Of a stretch of DNA of 43,295 nt, positions 33,653 through 42,139 are shown in pieces. A program made the translations under genes and the position numbers. A model generated the notes under the pieces. The model was not told where the DNA came from. It saw only the letters and a program-made list of their open reading frames with translations, and did not search any database. Numbering within the stretch: position 1 is the stretch's first letter; each line of letters opens with the position of its first letter. The stretch covers positions 1-43,295 of the forward strand of contig JANJXJ010000141.1 in NCBI GenBank assembly GCA_024709105.1. The letters are read 5' to 3'. The stretch is from Lentimicrobium sp. (GTDB taxonomy: Bacteria > Bacteroidota > Bacteroidia > Bacteroidales > Lentimicrobiaceae).

Positions 33653-34288
33653 TCAAACTTTTTCGGTTAATAATTCAGAGAAAATTCTGTAAAATTCAGC
33701 CACATGCCATGCATCCATCAGGCCATGATGCGCGTGCACAGAAACAGGAATCAGCTGCTTGTTACCCGATTCATAAATTTTTCCGAAAGTGATCTTGGGT
33801 ACACTGTCTCTGTAAGCAAAATGCCGGGCGTGGCTCACCGAAGTAAATCTTATCCAGGGGAGTACTGAAAGGTGAATTACATCAGTTCTGGATGTGTTTT
33901 CTGTCATTCTAAGGCCACTCACCGAAGCAACTTCCTCAGTTTCTTTGCTTACAGATTCGCTGAAAGCAGAAAAATCATCGGAAAAAGGAATGAAAGAAAA
34001 GCCGAAAGTTTTATCGGGCCTGCTGATGGTGGATGAGGCATGTATCTTGTCGAAGATGACGGGTTTATCGTCCACAATCCGAGTTCTGAATTCGTCAATC
34101 CTGTTTAACGCACGCAGGGTTTGGAAAAGATAGTAATGAAACAGCCTGATGTTCTTTTGTTTACAATAAATCACAGCTGGGCCGATTTCAATTTCTGCAT
34201 TAATGCCGAAAAAGGGTTCATCAAACTCTTTAAAAAAAGCAAAGTGCTCTTTTCTTACCCAATTTTGAGTTTCAATTTCTTGATGCAT
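33653..34288 (-). CDS. Chloramphenicol acetyltransferase-like acetyltransferase
   Basis: A 211-residue CatA-type acyltransferase. The catalytic motif is HAHHGLMDAWH: His188 is the general base and Asp192 keeps the HxxxD spacing, while the classical G after the Asp is Ala193. The N-terminal RKEHFAFFKEFDEPFFG block and the RIDEFRTRI segment match the CAT fold (trimer, active site at interfaces). Chromosomal Bacteroidota homologs of this type are not proven resistance enzymes, so calling it chloramphenicol resistance would be an overreach. It is the upstream gene of a likely two-gene unit with NUDIX. Confidence 0.85.
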   Translation of the reverse strand: MHQEIETQNWVRKEHFAFFKEFDEPFFGINAEIEIGPAVIYCKQKNIRLFHYYLFQTLRALNRIDEFRTRIVDDKPVIFDKIHASSTISRPDKTFGFSFIPFSDDFSAFSESVSKETEEVASVSGLRMTENTSRTDVIHLSVLPWIRFTSVSHARHFAYRDSVPKITFGKIYESGNKQLIPVSVHAHHGLMDAWHVAEFYRIFSELLTEKV

Positions 34289-34315
34289 AAAGTCTTGTGA
34301 AAATTTTAGCAGTAA

Positions 34316-35233
34316 TTATTTGCTGAGTAAGAAGAGCAAAGGGATTTCGAGGCGCTTTCGCCATGCGATTTCGGAATGATCCTCGCCCTGGAATTTACGG
34401 GTTGTCCAATCATTTTGAGTGTAACCCTTGCTTCTGATAATTACATCGGCTTGCTTCTGAAATGGTTCGTAGAGTGCATCGAGGGTTTCAGTGCCAAAAT
34501 CAAAATACAGCCGGTGATTTCCGGCATCAGGCAGATGATCATTCATATACCGGAGAAATGCTGCGGGAATGGGATTGTTTTCAACTGTAAACACTCCGGG
34601 CCAGTGGGTTGATAAGCAGGCTGCACCTCCGAAAATTCCGGGATATTCGCACAGCGCATACATTGAAATAAGCCCGCCCATGCTCGATCCGGCAATAAAG
34701 GTATTGTTACGGTCAGTTTTTGTATTGTATGCTGAATCAATAAAAGGTTTGAGCTCTGAGGTTAAAAACTTCAGGTAATTGTCTGATATAATACCTCCCT
34801 CAAACAATGGAGGAAAACCTTCACCTCTGCTTGCATTCATCAGGCTGTCGATTTGTCTTTGAGTAAGGTAATTAAGTGCTCTTTGCGGAAAATATTCCAT
34901 ATGTCGCCGGGGAGTATTCCAAATACCAACAACTATGCATTCAGTAATTTTTTGTTCGTTAAGCAATCTGCCCATGGTTTCATCCACACCCCATTCCTGT
35001 TTGTTCCAGGTAACAGCCGAATCAAACAGCATTTGCCCATCGTGCATGTACAGTACTGAATATTTTGTATTTGAGTTATAACTGTCGGGCAACCAGACAT
35101 CAACATTACGGGCAGAAACAAATTGTGAAGAAAAGTCAGAATGACGTATGATTCTTCCCGAACTCAGGGATGGCAATTGCGCTGATGCCATTATTGACAA
35201 AAGAAAAGAAAAAATAAGCAATGGAATTCTCAT
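34316..35233 (-). CDS. Secreted esterase-family alpha/beta hydrolase
   Basis: A 305-residue exported hydrolase of the esterase (EsteraseD-like) family. ATG 35233 gives a signal peptide (MRIPLLIFSFLLSIMASAQ); an ATG nine codons upstream lies in the promoter region and was rejected. The nucleophile is the Ser in AGSSMGGLIS. YSVLYMHDGQMLFD (oxyanion side) and GEDHSEIAWRKRL with its His near the C-terminus complete the triad with an upstream Asp. The arrangement resembles feruloyl and siderophore esterases; the substrate is undetermined. Single gene; the stop is 27 bp upstream of the CAT-like gene start. Confidence 0.9.
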   Translation of the reverse strand: MRIPLLIFSFLLSIMASAQLPSLSSGRIIRHSDFSSQFVSARNVDVWLPDSYNSNTKYSVLYMHDGQMLFDSAVTWNKQEWGVDETMGRLLNEQKITECIVVGIWNTPRRHMEYFPQRALNYLTQRQIDSLMNASRGEGFPPLFEGGIISDNYLKFLTSELKPFIDSAYNTKTDRNNTFIAGSSMGGLISMYALCEYPGIFGGAACLSTHWPGVFTVENNPIPAAFLRYMNDHLPDAGNHRLYFDFGTETLDALYEPFQKQADVIIRSKGYTQNDWTTRKFQGEDHSEIAWRKRLEIPLLFLLSK

Positions 35234-35257
35234 AAGATGCAGATGGTGATTATAAAG

Positions 35258-35265
35258 CAAAGTTA
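35258..35265 (-). promoter_or_regulatory. -7 promoter box of the esterase gene
   Basis: Minus-strand TAACTTTG fits TAnnTTTG. Predicted start ~35251, 18 nt before ATG 35233, which excludes the longer frame beginning at 35260. Confidence 0.55.
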
Positions 35266-35394
35266 ATAAAAAATTGCTGAATTTTTAAGATCAGGATCAG
35301 TCTCAAGATCAACTAATTACAAAAAATGTGAACCCGGGTGCTTACAGAAAGAGGAATTCAACGATCTGCAGCATAGTATTGCAAAAATGAAGAA

Positions 35395-36690
35395 TCAGAT
35401 GTCGGTCTTTTCCCTTCGAATATTCAGCCGGATTATTTTAAGTTTCTCCCAGTCAATTAAACTGATGATTGCCAGCATTATACCTGATATAGATACAGCA
35501 AGCATTCTGTATGTAAACCAGTTGTGGTGATAAGTGTGATTGGCTGTTGCCGCTATCCATAAAAACGGGGTGAGCGCAACCAAAATGAAAAGGAGTGAAT
35601 TAAGTAAACCTTTTCTATTAAATCTTACAAAGGCTAAAATAATGAGAACGAGAAGTATCAAGTTTATTACCGGCAACTGAATGAGATTCAGATTTTTATC
35701 AATTGCATCAAATCTTGAGAATTCCTGAGCACCTGCCCTCAAGGTAAACTGAGCAATAAAATCATCAATCAGGTTGAAACTGCAAAACGGGTAGGTAATC
35801 AGAATTTTCGCAATCCAGGCCCCTGCATACCCTGCAAGCCATAATAAACCCATTTTGACCAGCTGAGTGGCTTTTGTGAGAAAACTTTTGAGAGTGAACT
35901 CTTTATCATGTTGTAAACAAATATAGAGTAATAAAGGAATGCCGAGCGTAAGAACCGGTGCGGTGAGAAGATCAAAGTAATTGACAATCATGCCGGTAAT
36001 AAGTAAAATCATATAAGGAGGTTTCGGGTCAGATTTTCCCCTGGTAAGAATCATCATACCGATAATCAGAGTTATCAAAAGCACCGGCGACATTTGCATG
36101 GAGAACTGCATGATGTAAAAGTTGACAAAAAACAGCCCGGCCATAATTGCAAGAGTTTTTCTGCTGCCGGCCATTTTATAAGAGATCATGATAAATATTG
36201 TAATCAATATTGATGTGATGATAAAAATGTAAAGCTTTATTTCGTTAAAATGAAGAAAACTATAAAAATATCTGAATAAGAATGAATTGCCATGCCAGTA
36301 GCGCGCATAATGATTGTTGGTGGGCTGATTTTTATTTTTAATATTATACTCTACATATTTCCATTGTGAAACATAACCCTGATCCATTCTGCTTCTGCCA
36401 AGCAAGGCCGATTGAATGGGCTCTTTGCTGTTGATGGAGTAAATAATATTGGTAATTTGTCCATCCATCGCATAATCAAGCCGGTGTTGAATACCATCAA
36501 TTATCGGGTCAGGGTAGTCAATGTAATACTTTGCATATTTTATTGTCTTTTCAATGTTTCTCTGTACTGCCTTATCTGGCAATAGAACAACAGAAAGGAG
36601 TGAAAATACCAGAAATGCAGAAATTGTAATGAGAAATGCAGCGAAATACTTAAAAACAACTGCTGTTTTGCCCAATCCGGGATTTGCCAT
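35395..36690 (-). CDS. Polytopic membrane protein with YARYWHG motif, function unknown
   Basis: A 431-residue protein with about ten transmembrane segments (first ~14-34, then from ~155). A large extracytoplasmic loop (~35-150) contains DPIIDGIQHRLDYAMDGQI and NHYARYWHGNSF; the YxRYWHG motif recurs in an uncharacterised family of Firmicutes and Bacteroidota membrane proteins. The topology, a long first periplasmic loop followed by many helices, resembles GT-C glycosyltransferases, but the GT-C catalytic DxD/ExD was not identified with confidence. Neighbours: a GH53 galactanase 67 bp upstream on the same strand and an esterase downstream. No function is proposed beyond a possible envelope-glycan role. 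Confidence 0.75.
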   Translation of the reverse strand: MANPGLGKTAVVFKYFAAFLITISAFLVFSLLSVVLLPDKAVQRNIEKTIKYAKYYIDYPDPIIDGIQHRLDYAMDGQITNIIYSINSKEPIQSALLGRSRMDQGYVSQWKYVEYNIKNKNQPTNNHYARYWHGNSFLFRYFYSFLHFNEIKLYIFIITSILITIFIMISYKMAGSRKTLAIMAGLFFVNFYIMQFSMQMSPVLLITLIIGMMILTRGKSDPKPPYMILLITGMIVNYFDLLTAPVLTLGIPLLLYICLQHDKEFTLKSFLTKATQLVKMGLLWLAGYAGAWIAKILITYPFCSFNLIDDFIAQFTLRAGAQEFSRFDAIDKNLNLIQLPVINLILLVLIILAFVRFNRKGLLNSLLFILVALTPFLWIAATANHTYHHNWFTYRMLAVSISGIMLAIISLIDWEKLKIIRLNIRREKTDI

Positions 36691-36757
36691 TTCAGATCAA
36701 CAGGTTAACTTATTTTGAAACTAATGTTATGAGAATTATTTGAAAAGATCTGTAAGA

Positions 36758-37843
36758 TTAAGGCCTGAATGCTCTTAAAGCCGGAAGGGCTTTATTGTCA
36801 AAATCAAACAACGCCATATTCTCCCATGACGATCCATTGTTTGCCTGTGGTCCTTTAAAAGAAACCCATTCACCACCCCAATAGGCAAAACCAACCAGAT
36901 TTTTATCAGATGTGGAGATTCGTCTTATCTCTTCAAGAAAGGCAAGCTGCCCCCCGGGTGTGCCGGGAAAATCGGGATGTGCCTGTTCCTGACTTCCTAC
37001 TACATTGTTTGTCCAGTCGTTCCAGCCAAAAGTAAAAGGGTAGGAGGTTTCAGCGATCATAACTGGTTTAAACATGCTTTTCGACAGTGAAATAAGGTCA
37101 GTTTGTAGCTTATTCAGGTCTTTGCCATGCCAGTTGGGATAATAACTGATGCCAATAATATCATAGTCAATACTTTGCAGGTTTTGAAGCATATATTCTG
37201 CTCCATCAGTTCCGGCATAGTGAAACATGATTTTGCAATCTTTTTTTGAGTCTCTCACAGCTTTAGATCCCGCCCTGAGTAATGCTTTCAGGTTGGTCAT
37301 ATTCGAATATTTTCCAGCAGGCCACAACATGCCACCGTTAATTTCATTACCGATCTGAATAAAATCGGGCGAAATTTCATCCATAATTCTTGCAGTGTAA
37401 TTGTAAACACTATCAGAAAGTGGCATAATTTCAAGGCCTTGCCAGGCTGAAGGGGTTGTCTGATGGCCCGGGTCTGCCCATGTGTCAGAATAATGAACAG
37501 TGATCCATACTTTTAAGCCCATGCTCTTAACTTTGTGAGAGAACTCTTTTACTTCGTTAAAGCCGGAATGTTTGTCAGCCGGAGTATGCCAGATCCTTAT
37601 TCTTACAGTATTCAGCCCTGATTCCTTTAATATGGTTAACATCTCTTTTTCCAAACCCGCCGAATCATAAAATTTAATTCCGGCTTCTTCCATTTCCGGG
37701 AGAAATGAAAGATCAGCTGCTCTGAAAATAAAGGGCTTTTCTTCCGGCTCTGGCTCAGGTGTTTTTTCAGTGCACGAACTTATGTTCAGCGACACGAAAA
37801 TAAGAGGTACTATTAGTAAGGATATTCTGGTTAATTGTTTCAT
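36758..37843 (-). CDS. GH53 arabinogalactan endo-beta-1,4-galactanase lipoprotein
   Basis: A 361-residue glycoside hydrolase family 53 enzyme that cleaves beta-1,4-galactan side chains of pectin. The lipoprotein signal ends LNISSC with lipidated Cys24, followed by an acidic/proline stretch (TPEPEPEEK) of the kind that routes lipoproteins outward. Catalytic Glu167 (IQIGNEING, acid/base) and Glu265 (MIAETSYPF, nucleophile) are present, with RAADLSFLPEMEEAG at the start of the barrel. GH53 enzymes usually sit in polysaccharide-utilisation loci with susCD genes; none is in this window, so it works alone or with distant genes. Confidence 0.95.
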   Translation of the reverse strand: MKQLTRISLLIVPLIFVSLNISSCTEKTPEPEPEEKPFIFRAADLSFLPEMEEAGIKFYDSAGLEKEMLTILKESGLNTVRIRIWHTPADKHSGFNEVKEFSHKVKSMGLKVWITVHYSDTWADPGHQTTPSAWQGLEIMPLSDSVYNYTARIMDEISPDFIQIGNEINGGMLWPAGKYSNMTNLKALLRAGSKAVRDSKKDCKIMFHYAGTDGAEYMLQNLQSIDYDIIGISYYPNWHGKDLNKLQTDLISLSKSMFKPVMIAETSYPFTFGWNDWTNNVVGSQEQAHPDFPGTPGGQLAFLEEIRRISTSDKNLVGFAYWGGEWVSFKGPQANNGSSWENMALFDFDNKALPALRAFRP

Positions 37844-37877
37844 TTTTCAGGATCCGGTGAAATGTTCATTCAATCTA

Positions 37878-37885
37878 CAAATGTA
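37878..37885 (-). promoter_or_regulatory. -7 promoter box of the GH53 gene
   Basis: Minus-strand TACATTTG fits TAnnTTTG. Predicted start ~37871, 28 nt before ATG 37843; -33 not recognised. Confidence 0.45.
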
Positions 37886-37922
37886 GTCATTAGTTCTTTA
37901 GTAAAATCATTCATTCTGTAAT

Positions 37923-37964
37923 GTTGGTCAGGAGTTCTCAAAATTCGCCATGGGCCTGACCGAC
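37923..37964. repeat. 10-bp inverted repeat downstream of the outer-membrane protein gene
   Basis: GTTGGTCAGG pairs with CCTGACCGAC (one G-U) around a 22-nt spacer, 13 bp past the stop of the barrel gene. There is no T-tract, so it is a weak terminator candidate at best. Confidence 0.35.
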
Positions 37965-37976
37965 AGCGATGCTTGT

Positions 37977-39269
37977 TTACCAGAAGAAGTTATACCTCAG
38001 GCTTGTTTGAAATATTTGTGAACGAAACCTGAATAATTTATTTATATCTCCTGCCATAAGTTCTTGTACATACCTGGCATCCAATTCAAAACTCCCTCTT
38101 TGTGAAGTTTTGACTGCAATGAATAAACAGCCGGTAAATCCTGCCTGAGCTAATGGTACATTCCGCCCGAAGCGGTCATTGAAATAGGTATAGATAATAT
38201 CCTTGCTTTCATAAATGTTAAAAGTAACCAGCGGACCGGCACCAAAGCCACCTCTGAGATTTCCTTTCTGGTAATTATATTTCATTACAAGCGGGATTGT
38301 GAGAGATATGAGTTCCAGGTCGGCTTTAAGCGAAAATACTTTAACCGAAAAATTTCCAATGGAGCTTTCTTCGCGATTGTTGATGTAATAATTCTTATCT
38401 CCAACTTTAACATGCTCCGAAATAAGGATCCCCTCAGGAGGATACAGCGTGGTTTGGCCCAGTCGCATTAATTGTAAACCGCTTTCAAGAGAGAGCTTTT
38501 CGTTGTTTGTAAATAAATTTCTTAGTTGTATAGATAATCCTGCATTAATTGCCGGAGTATAATCTGAATAAAGTCCTGCTCCAAAAATTATTTTTTTAAA
38601 AGTTATTCCACTATAAACTGAAGGATTGATCTCAATTTTTTTATACCGGCGCTCGAAAATAACACATTCTTCGTCGGTACATACCAGATCATGGTATTTA
38701 TTTGCCAGTTTGATCATGGGTTTTGGCCTGAGCGGAGTTTGCTGAATATCTTCTCTTATTTCAGGACAATCGGCCATCAAATAAAGCAGTTTACCCTTGT
38801 ATTTGGGAATATTGTAAAACGCACCACTGTCGTTGTGGATAATCCTTTCGGGTTCTGAAAGTTCTACCAGGCCATTACTTTCAGTTTCAAGAAAATATCT
38901 GGGAGATTTATCGCCTGGATGCTGATAAAGGTTGGCTTTTCCCTGTATCAGAAATTCAAGAAAAACAGTTTCGGCTTTGCCATTATTGTCAATTGTCTTC
39001 GAAATCATAAACCTGCCTGCATCAAAGCGATATGCTCTAATTTGGGAGGCATCGTACTTCTGATACTGAGCATTCGGACTAATTTTGAAATTACAGCTCC
39101 TGGCAGCATGCTTTTCGCCCATAATTTCAAGATACCCCCGAAGGGTGTCGTTATTTAATGTAATGATATAACCTTCAGCAAAACTCTCCTGTGCAGCAGC
39201 ATGATTTGAAATGAGGAAGGAAGATAAAATCAGCAGAATAGTAATAATTGGGTAAACAAACGCTTTCAT
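37977..39269 (-). CDS. Exported outer-membrane beta-barrel protein
   Basis: A 430-residue exported protein from ATG 39269 (MKAFVYPIITILLILSSFLIS, cleavage near HAAAQ); an ATG eight codons upstream was not used. The N-terminal ~160 residues start with GYIITLNNDTLRGYLEI, a small beta domain found on several Bacteroidota exported proteins. The C-terminal ~220 residues (from SVYSGITFKKIIFGAG) are an eight-strand-like PorT/OMP barrel of the outer membrane beta-barrel family, ending TSLRYNFFW with a terminal aromatic. Function unknown. Lone gene. Confidence 0.82.
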   Translation of the reverse strand: MKAFVYPIITILLILSSFLISNHAAAQESFAEGYIITLNNDTLRGYLEIMGEKHAARSCNFKISPNAQYQKYDASQIRAYRFDAGRFMISKTIDNNGKAETVFLEFLIQGKANLYQHPGDKSPRYFLETESNGLVELSEPERIIHNDSGAFYNIPKYKGKLLYLMADCPEIREDIQQTPLRPKPMIKLANKYHDLVCTDEECVIFERRYKKIEINPSVYSGITFKKIIFGAGLYSDYTPAINAGLSIQLRNLFTNNEKLSLESGLQLMRLGQTTLYPPEGILISEHVKVGDKNYYINNREESSIGNFSVKVFSLKADLELISLTIPLVMKYNYQKGNLRGGFGAGPLVTFNIYESKDIIYTYFNDRFGRNVPLAQAGFTGCLFIAVKTSQRGSFELDARYVQELMAGDINKLFRFRSQIFQTSLRYNFFW

Positions 39270-39331
39270 ATACTTAATATAGGTTAAAAACAAGTGCCTT
39301 CTCTTTATTCGGAAGAGGGTTTAAACTGCGG

Positions 39332-39339
39332 CAAAAATA
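39332..39339 (-). promoter_or_regulatory. -7 promoter box of the barrel gene
   Basis: Minus-strand TATTTTTG fits TAnnTTTG; predicted start ~39325, a 56-nt leader to ATG 39269. Confidence 0.4.
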
Positions 39340-39558
39340 TGCAAAAGGACAGAAGTATGCTATCTGCCAAAATAAATTAACAGGAATTACCAATTCTGAA
39401 TGGTTTTAGGACAGAACAGCGTTTGTTAATAAAAAAACTGTTTTCCGGCAAGGAAAGAAGTTTCAAATATTTAGTAATCTGCACACCTGTATCAGGCTCA
39501 GATTCTTCAATCTTTTAAAGGAAGTTGTTTACTTTAAAGTTATTTGCAAAATTTCAAT

Positions 39559-41982
39559 TTATTCATACCTGAGTGAAACTGCCGGATTAACATTAGCAGC
39601 CTTGATTGCTCTGTAACTAATGGTAGCCAGCGCAATACAGAGTGCGACTGCAAATCCCGAAACAAAATCAAAGGGATTGATTTGTATGCGGTAATGGTAA
39701 TTGTTAAGCCAGTTGTCGGCTGCCAGATAGATAAATGGGGCTGAAATGGCCAGAGATACTGTAAGCAATATGATTATTTCACGTGCTATCAGAAACCATA
39801 TTCGCCCGACCGATGCACCGAAGGTTTTTCTGATTCCTATTTCGCGTGTGCGTTGCTGAACAGTAAAAGAGGTTAATCCATAAAGGCCCAGCGAAGCTAT
39901 GAGTATTGCCAGAATGGTAAAAATAATAGCCAGCCATGCATTTTGTCGTTCAGACTTGTACATTTGTTCCACATCCTTGTCCATAAAGAAAAACTGAAGC
40001 GGGGAGTTTGCGGTGTAACTTTGCCAGACTTCTTCGATTTCATCCAGGGTGTTCTGACTTGCATTGGCCGCAAGCCTTACACTAAAATACCCCCAGTGAG
40101 TGTCCTCACTTTTTAACAACATTATATGCGGTACAATTTCTGCTTTGAGCGATTCGAAGTGAAAGTCTTTTACAATTCCGATAACTGATGATAATTCCTG
40201 CGTTTCATCAGGGCCATAGTTGGTGATAACCCTGGTTTCAAATGGCTTGGTTAATGAAAAATCTTTCACAGCTTCCTGATTTATGATGCATGCGAGGTGG
40301 TCCGTTCCATGCTCTTTGCTGAAAAATCTGCCTGATTCCAGTTTTATCCCATACACATCAAGATAGTCGTAGTCAACCCAATTGGTTTGCATAAGGAATG
40401 ACTCATCGGTGCGGCCTTTTATCATATAGCCATTGTTGTTGTTGCTGTGACCTGGCACAGCTGTGGAGGCAGAAACTGAAACTACTCCCGGAATGCTTTT
40501 AATGGAATTCTTAAATTCTGCGATTTTTCCTCCAATAGCATCTGCTCTTTTTATTACAATAACATTCTCCTTGTTAAAGCCAAGATCTTTGTTGCTCATA
40601 TATCTGATTTGCCTGAACATAATCAATGTGCCGGCAATGAGTATGATAGAGATGGAAAACTGCAGTACTACCAGACCACTTCGCAAATAACGGCTGCTTT
40701 TTCCGGCCTTTATCCTGCCCTTTAAAACCATATATGGATTAAATGAAGACATGTAGAATGCAGGATAACTTCCGGCAGCTAGTCCTATAAAAATGGCTAA
40801 AAATATCAGGAAAGGTATATAATACCATTCTGCTGTGAGATCAAGGGTGAGATGTGTGTCGAGCAGCGAACTGAAATACGGCAATGCAATGGAAGTGATT
40901 ATCAAAGCTACCAGCAACGACAGAAAGGATAACATGATGGTTTCGGAAATAAATTGCCAGGTTAAAGCTCCACGCGAAGAGCCAACAACCTTTTTAATGC
41001 CGATCTCCTTAGCCCGTTTTGAAGCCTGAGCTGTTGAAAGATTCATAAAATTGATGGATGCAATAATAATTACAAGCACAGCAATACTGCCAAAAATCCA
41101 GAGATATTTCGGGTCACTGGCAGCTTTTAACTCCTGTTGAATTCCAGGATTAAGATGAATATCGCCAAGAGGCTGCAAAAACAAACTGTATCTGTTTCCC
41201 TGATTGATGAATTCTTCAATGGTAATACCCAGAAACTTTTTCAACTCCGGTCCGACGTTCTTTGCCAGAAGTGGAATAAGTTTTTCGTCAACCGATTTTG
41301 GGTCTGAGCCTTCTTTGAGCAGAAGGTATGTGCTGAAGCTGTTTGATGTCCACTGCGTATCGTTTGCCCGCTGATTGGTCATGAATGATCCAATCATATT
41401 GGCTTGAAAATGAGAATTCTCCGGTATGTCTTCAAAAACTCCTGTTATTCTGTAAGGGTTAGGGTCGGTACTTACATAAACTAGCTTATCAATAGGATCG
41501 GAATCTGCAAAGATTTTTTTTGCAGTACTTTCAGAAATGGTAAGTGTTCGTTTCTCATTTAAAGCATTTTTGGGATTACCTCTCAGCAGAGGGATCGTAA
41601 AAACCTTGAAAAATGAGGAATCGGCTTCAATAAATTTGTCTTCAGTAAAAATCTGGTCTTCATATCTGATTATGGTTTCGCCCCAGCCGTTAATTCTGAG
41701 AAATTCTTCTACTTCGGGGAATTCAGCCTTTGTGGCAGGGCCAATAGGAGAGGCGGTGCTGGCAGCAAGTATTTCCTGCCCGCTGATTTTGCCATCTAAA
41801 ATAATTCGAAATATTCTGTCGCCTTTCTCATGAAAGCGGTCATAGCTTAACTCATGAAGAATCACCAGACAGATTATCAGGCTTGAGGCTATTCCGGCTG
41901 ATAGTCCAATGATGTTAATTATTACGTAGGATCTCTGTTTTAGTAAAGCCTTCAGGCTGTGGTTGAAAATGTCCTTAACCAT
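39559..41982 (-). CDS. MacB/FtsX-type ABC transporter permease
   Basis: An 807-residue permease with the double MacB_PCD-FtsX layout of Bacteroidota: TM1 (~22-42), a periplasmic MacB-like domain (~45-270), FtsX helices (~290-405), a fifth TM (~430-450) starting the second periplasmic domain, and a final FtsX unit (~690-800). Typical segments are NIIGLSAGIASSLI, AKEIGIKKVVGSSRG, VLKGRIKAGKSSR and REIGIRKTFGAS. MacB-type permeases do mechanotransmission: they push or pull periplasmic partners, exporting lipids, peptides or drugs. No ATPase or membrane-fusion gene lies next to it, as is common for this permease class. Substrate unknown. Confidence 0.93.
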   Translation of the reverse strand: MVKDIFNHSLKALLKQRSYVIINIIGLSAGIASSLIICLVILHELSYDRFHEKGDRIFRIILDGKISGQEILAASTASPIGPATKAEFPEVEEFLRINGWGETIIRYEDQIFTEDKFIEADSSFFKVFTIPLLRGNPKNALNEKRTLTISESTAKKIFADSDPIDKLVYVSTDPNPYRITGVFEDIPENSHFQANMIGSFMTNQRANDTQWTSNSFSTYLLLKEGSDPKSVDEKLIPLLAKNVGPELKKFLGITIEEFINQGNRYSLFLQPLGDIHLNPGIQQELKAASDPKYLWIFGSIAVLVIIIASINFMNLSTAQASKRAKEIGIKKVVGSSRGALTWQFISETIMLSFLSLLVALIITSIALPYFSSLLDTHLTLDLTAEWYYIPFLIFLAIFIGLAAGSYPAFYMSSFNPYMVLKGRIKAGKSSRYLRSGLVVLQFSISIILIAGTLIMFRQIRYMSNKDLGFNKENVIVIKRADAIGGKIAEFKNSIKSIPGVVSVSASTAVPGHSNNNNGYMIKGRTDESFLMQTNWVDYDYLDVYGIKLESGRFFSKEHGTDHLACIINQEAVKDFSLTKPFETRVITNYGPDETQELSSVIGIVKDFHFESLKAEIVPHIMLLKSEDTHWGYFSVRLAANASQNTLDEIEEVWQSYTANSPLQFFFMDKDVEQMYKSERQNAWLAIIFTILAILIASLGLYGLTSFTVQQRTREIGIRKTFGASVGRIWFLIAREIIILLTVSLAISAPFIYLAADNWLNNYHYRIQINPFDFVSGFAVALCIALATISYRAIKAANVNPAVSLRYE

Positions 41983-42139
41983 AGTAAAGTGTTGTTAGCG
42001 CAGTAAGATCAGATGATTTTATGACGCTAATGGCAGCACTTTGTTACAATTCAGGAATGAAAAAAAGCAAATAGTGTATCCTGAACAGCAGTTTTCTATT
42101 CATTGAAAAAAATAAAACTAAAGAATTGACTCTTGATAA

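Noticed and set aside
33653-34288. Chloramphenicol resistance gene acquired horizontally
   Set aside because: Base composition and promoter context look native, no mobile element is nearby, and the active-site motif is altered.
34316-35233. Esterase as a dedicated siderophore esterase linked to feo
   Set aside because: No siderophore genes nearby and feo handles free ferrous iron; sequence alone does not support it.
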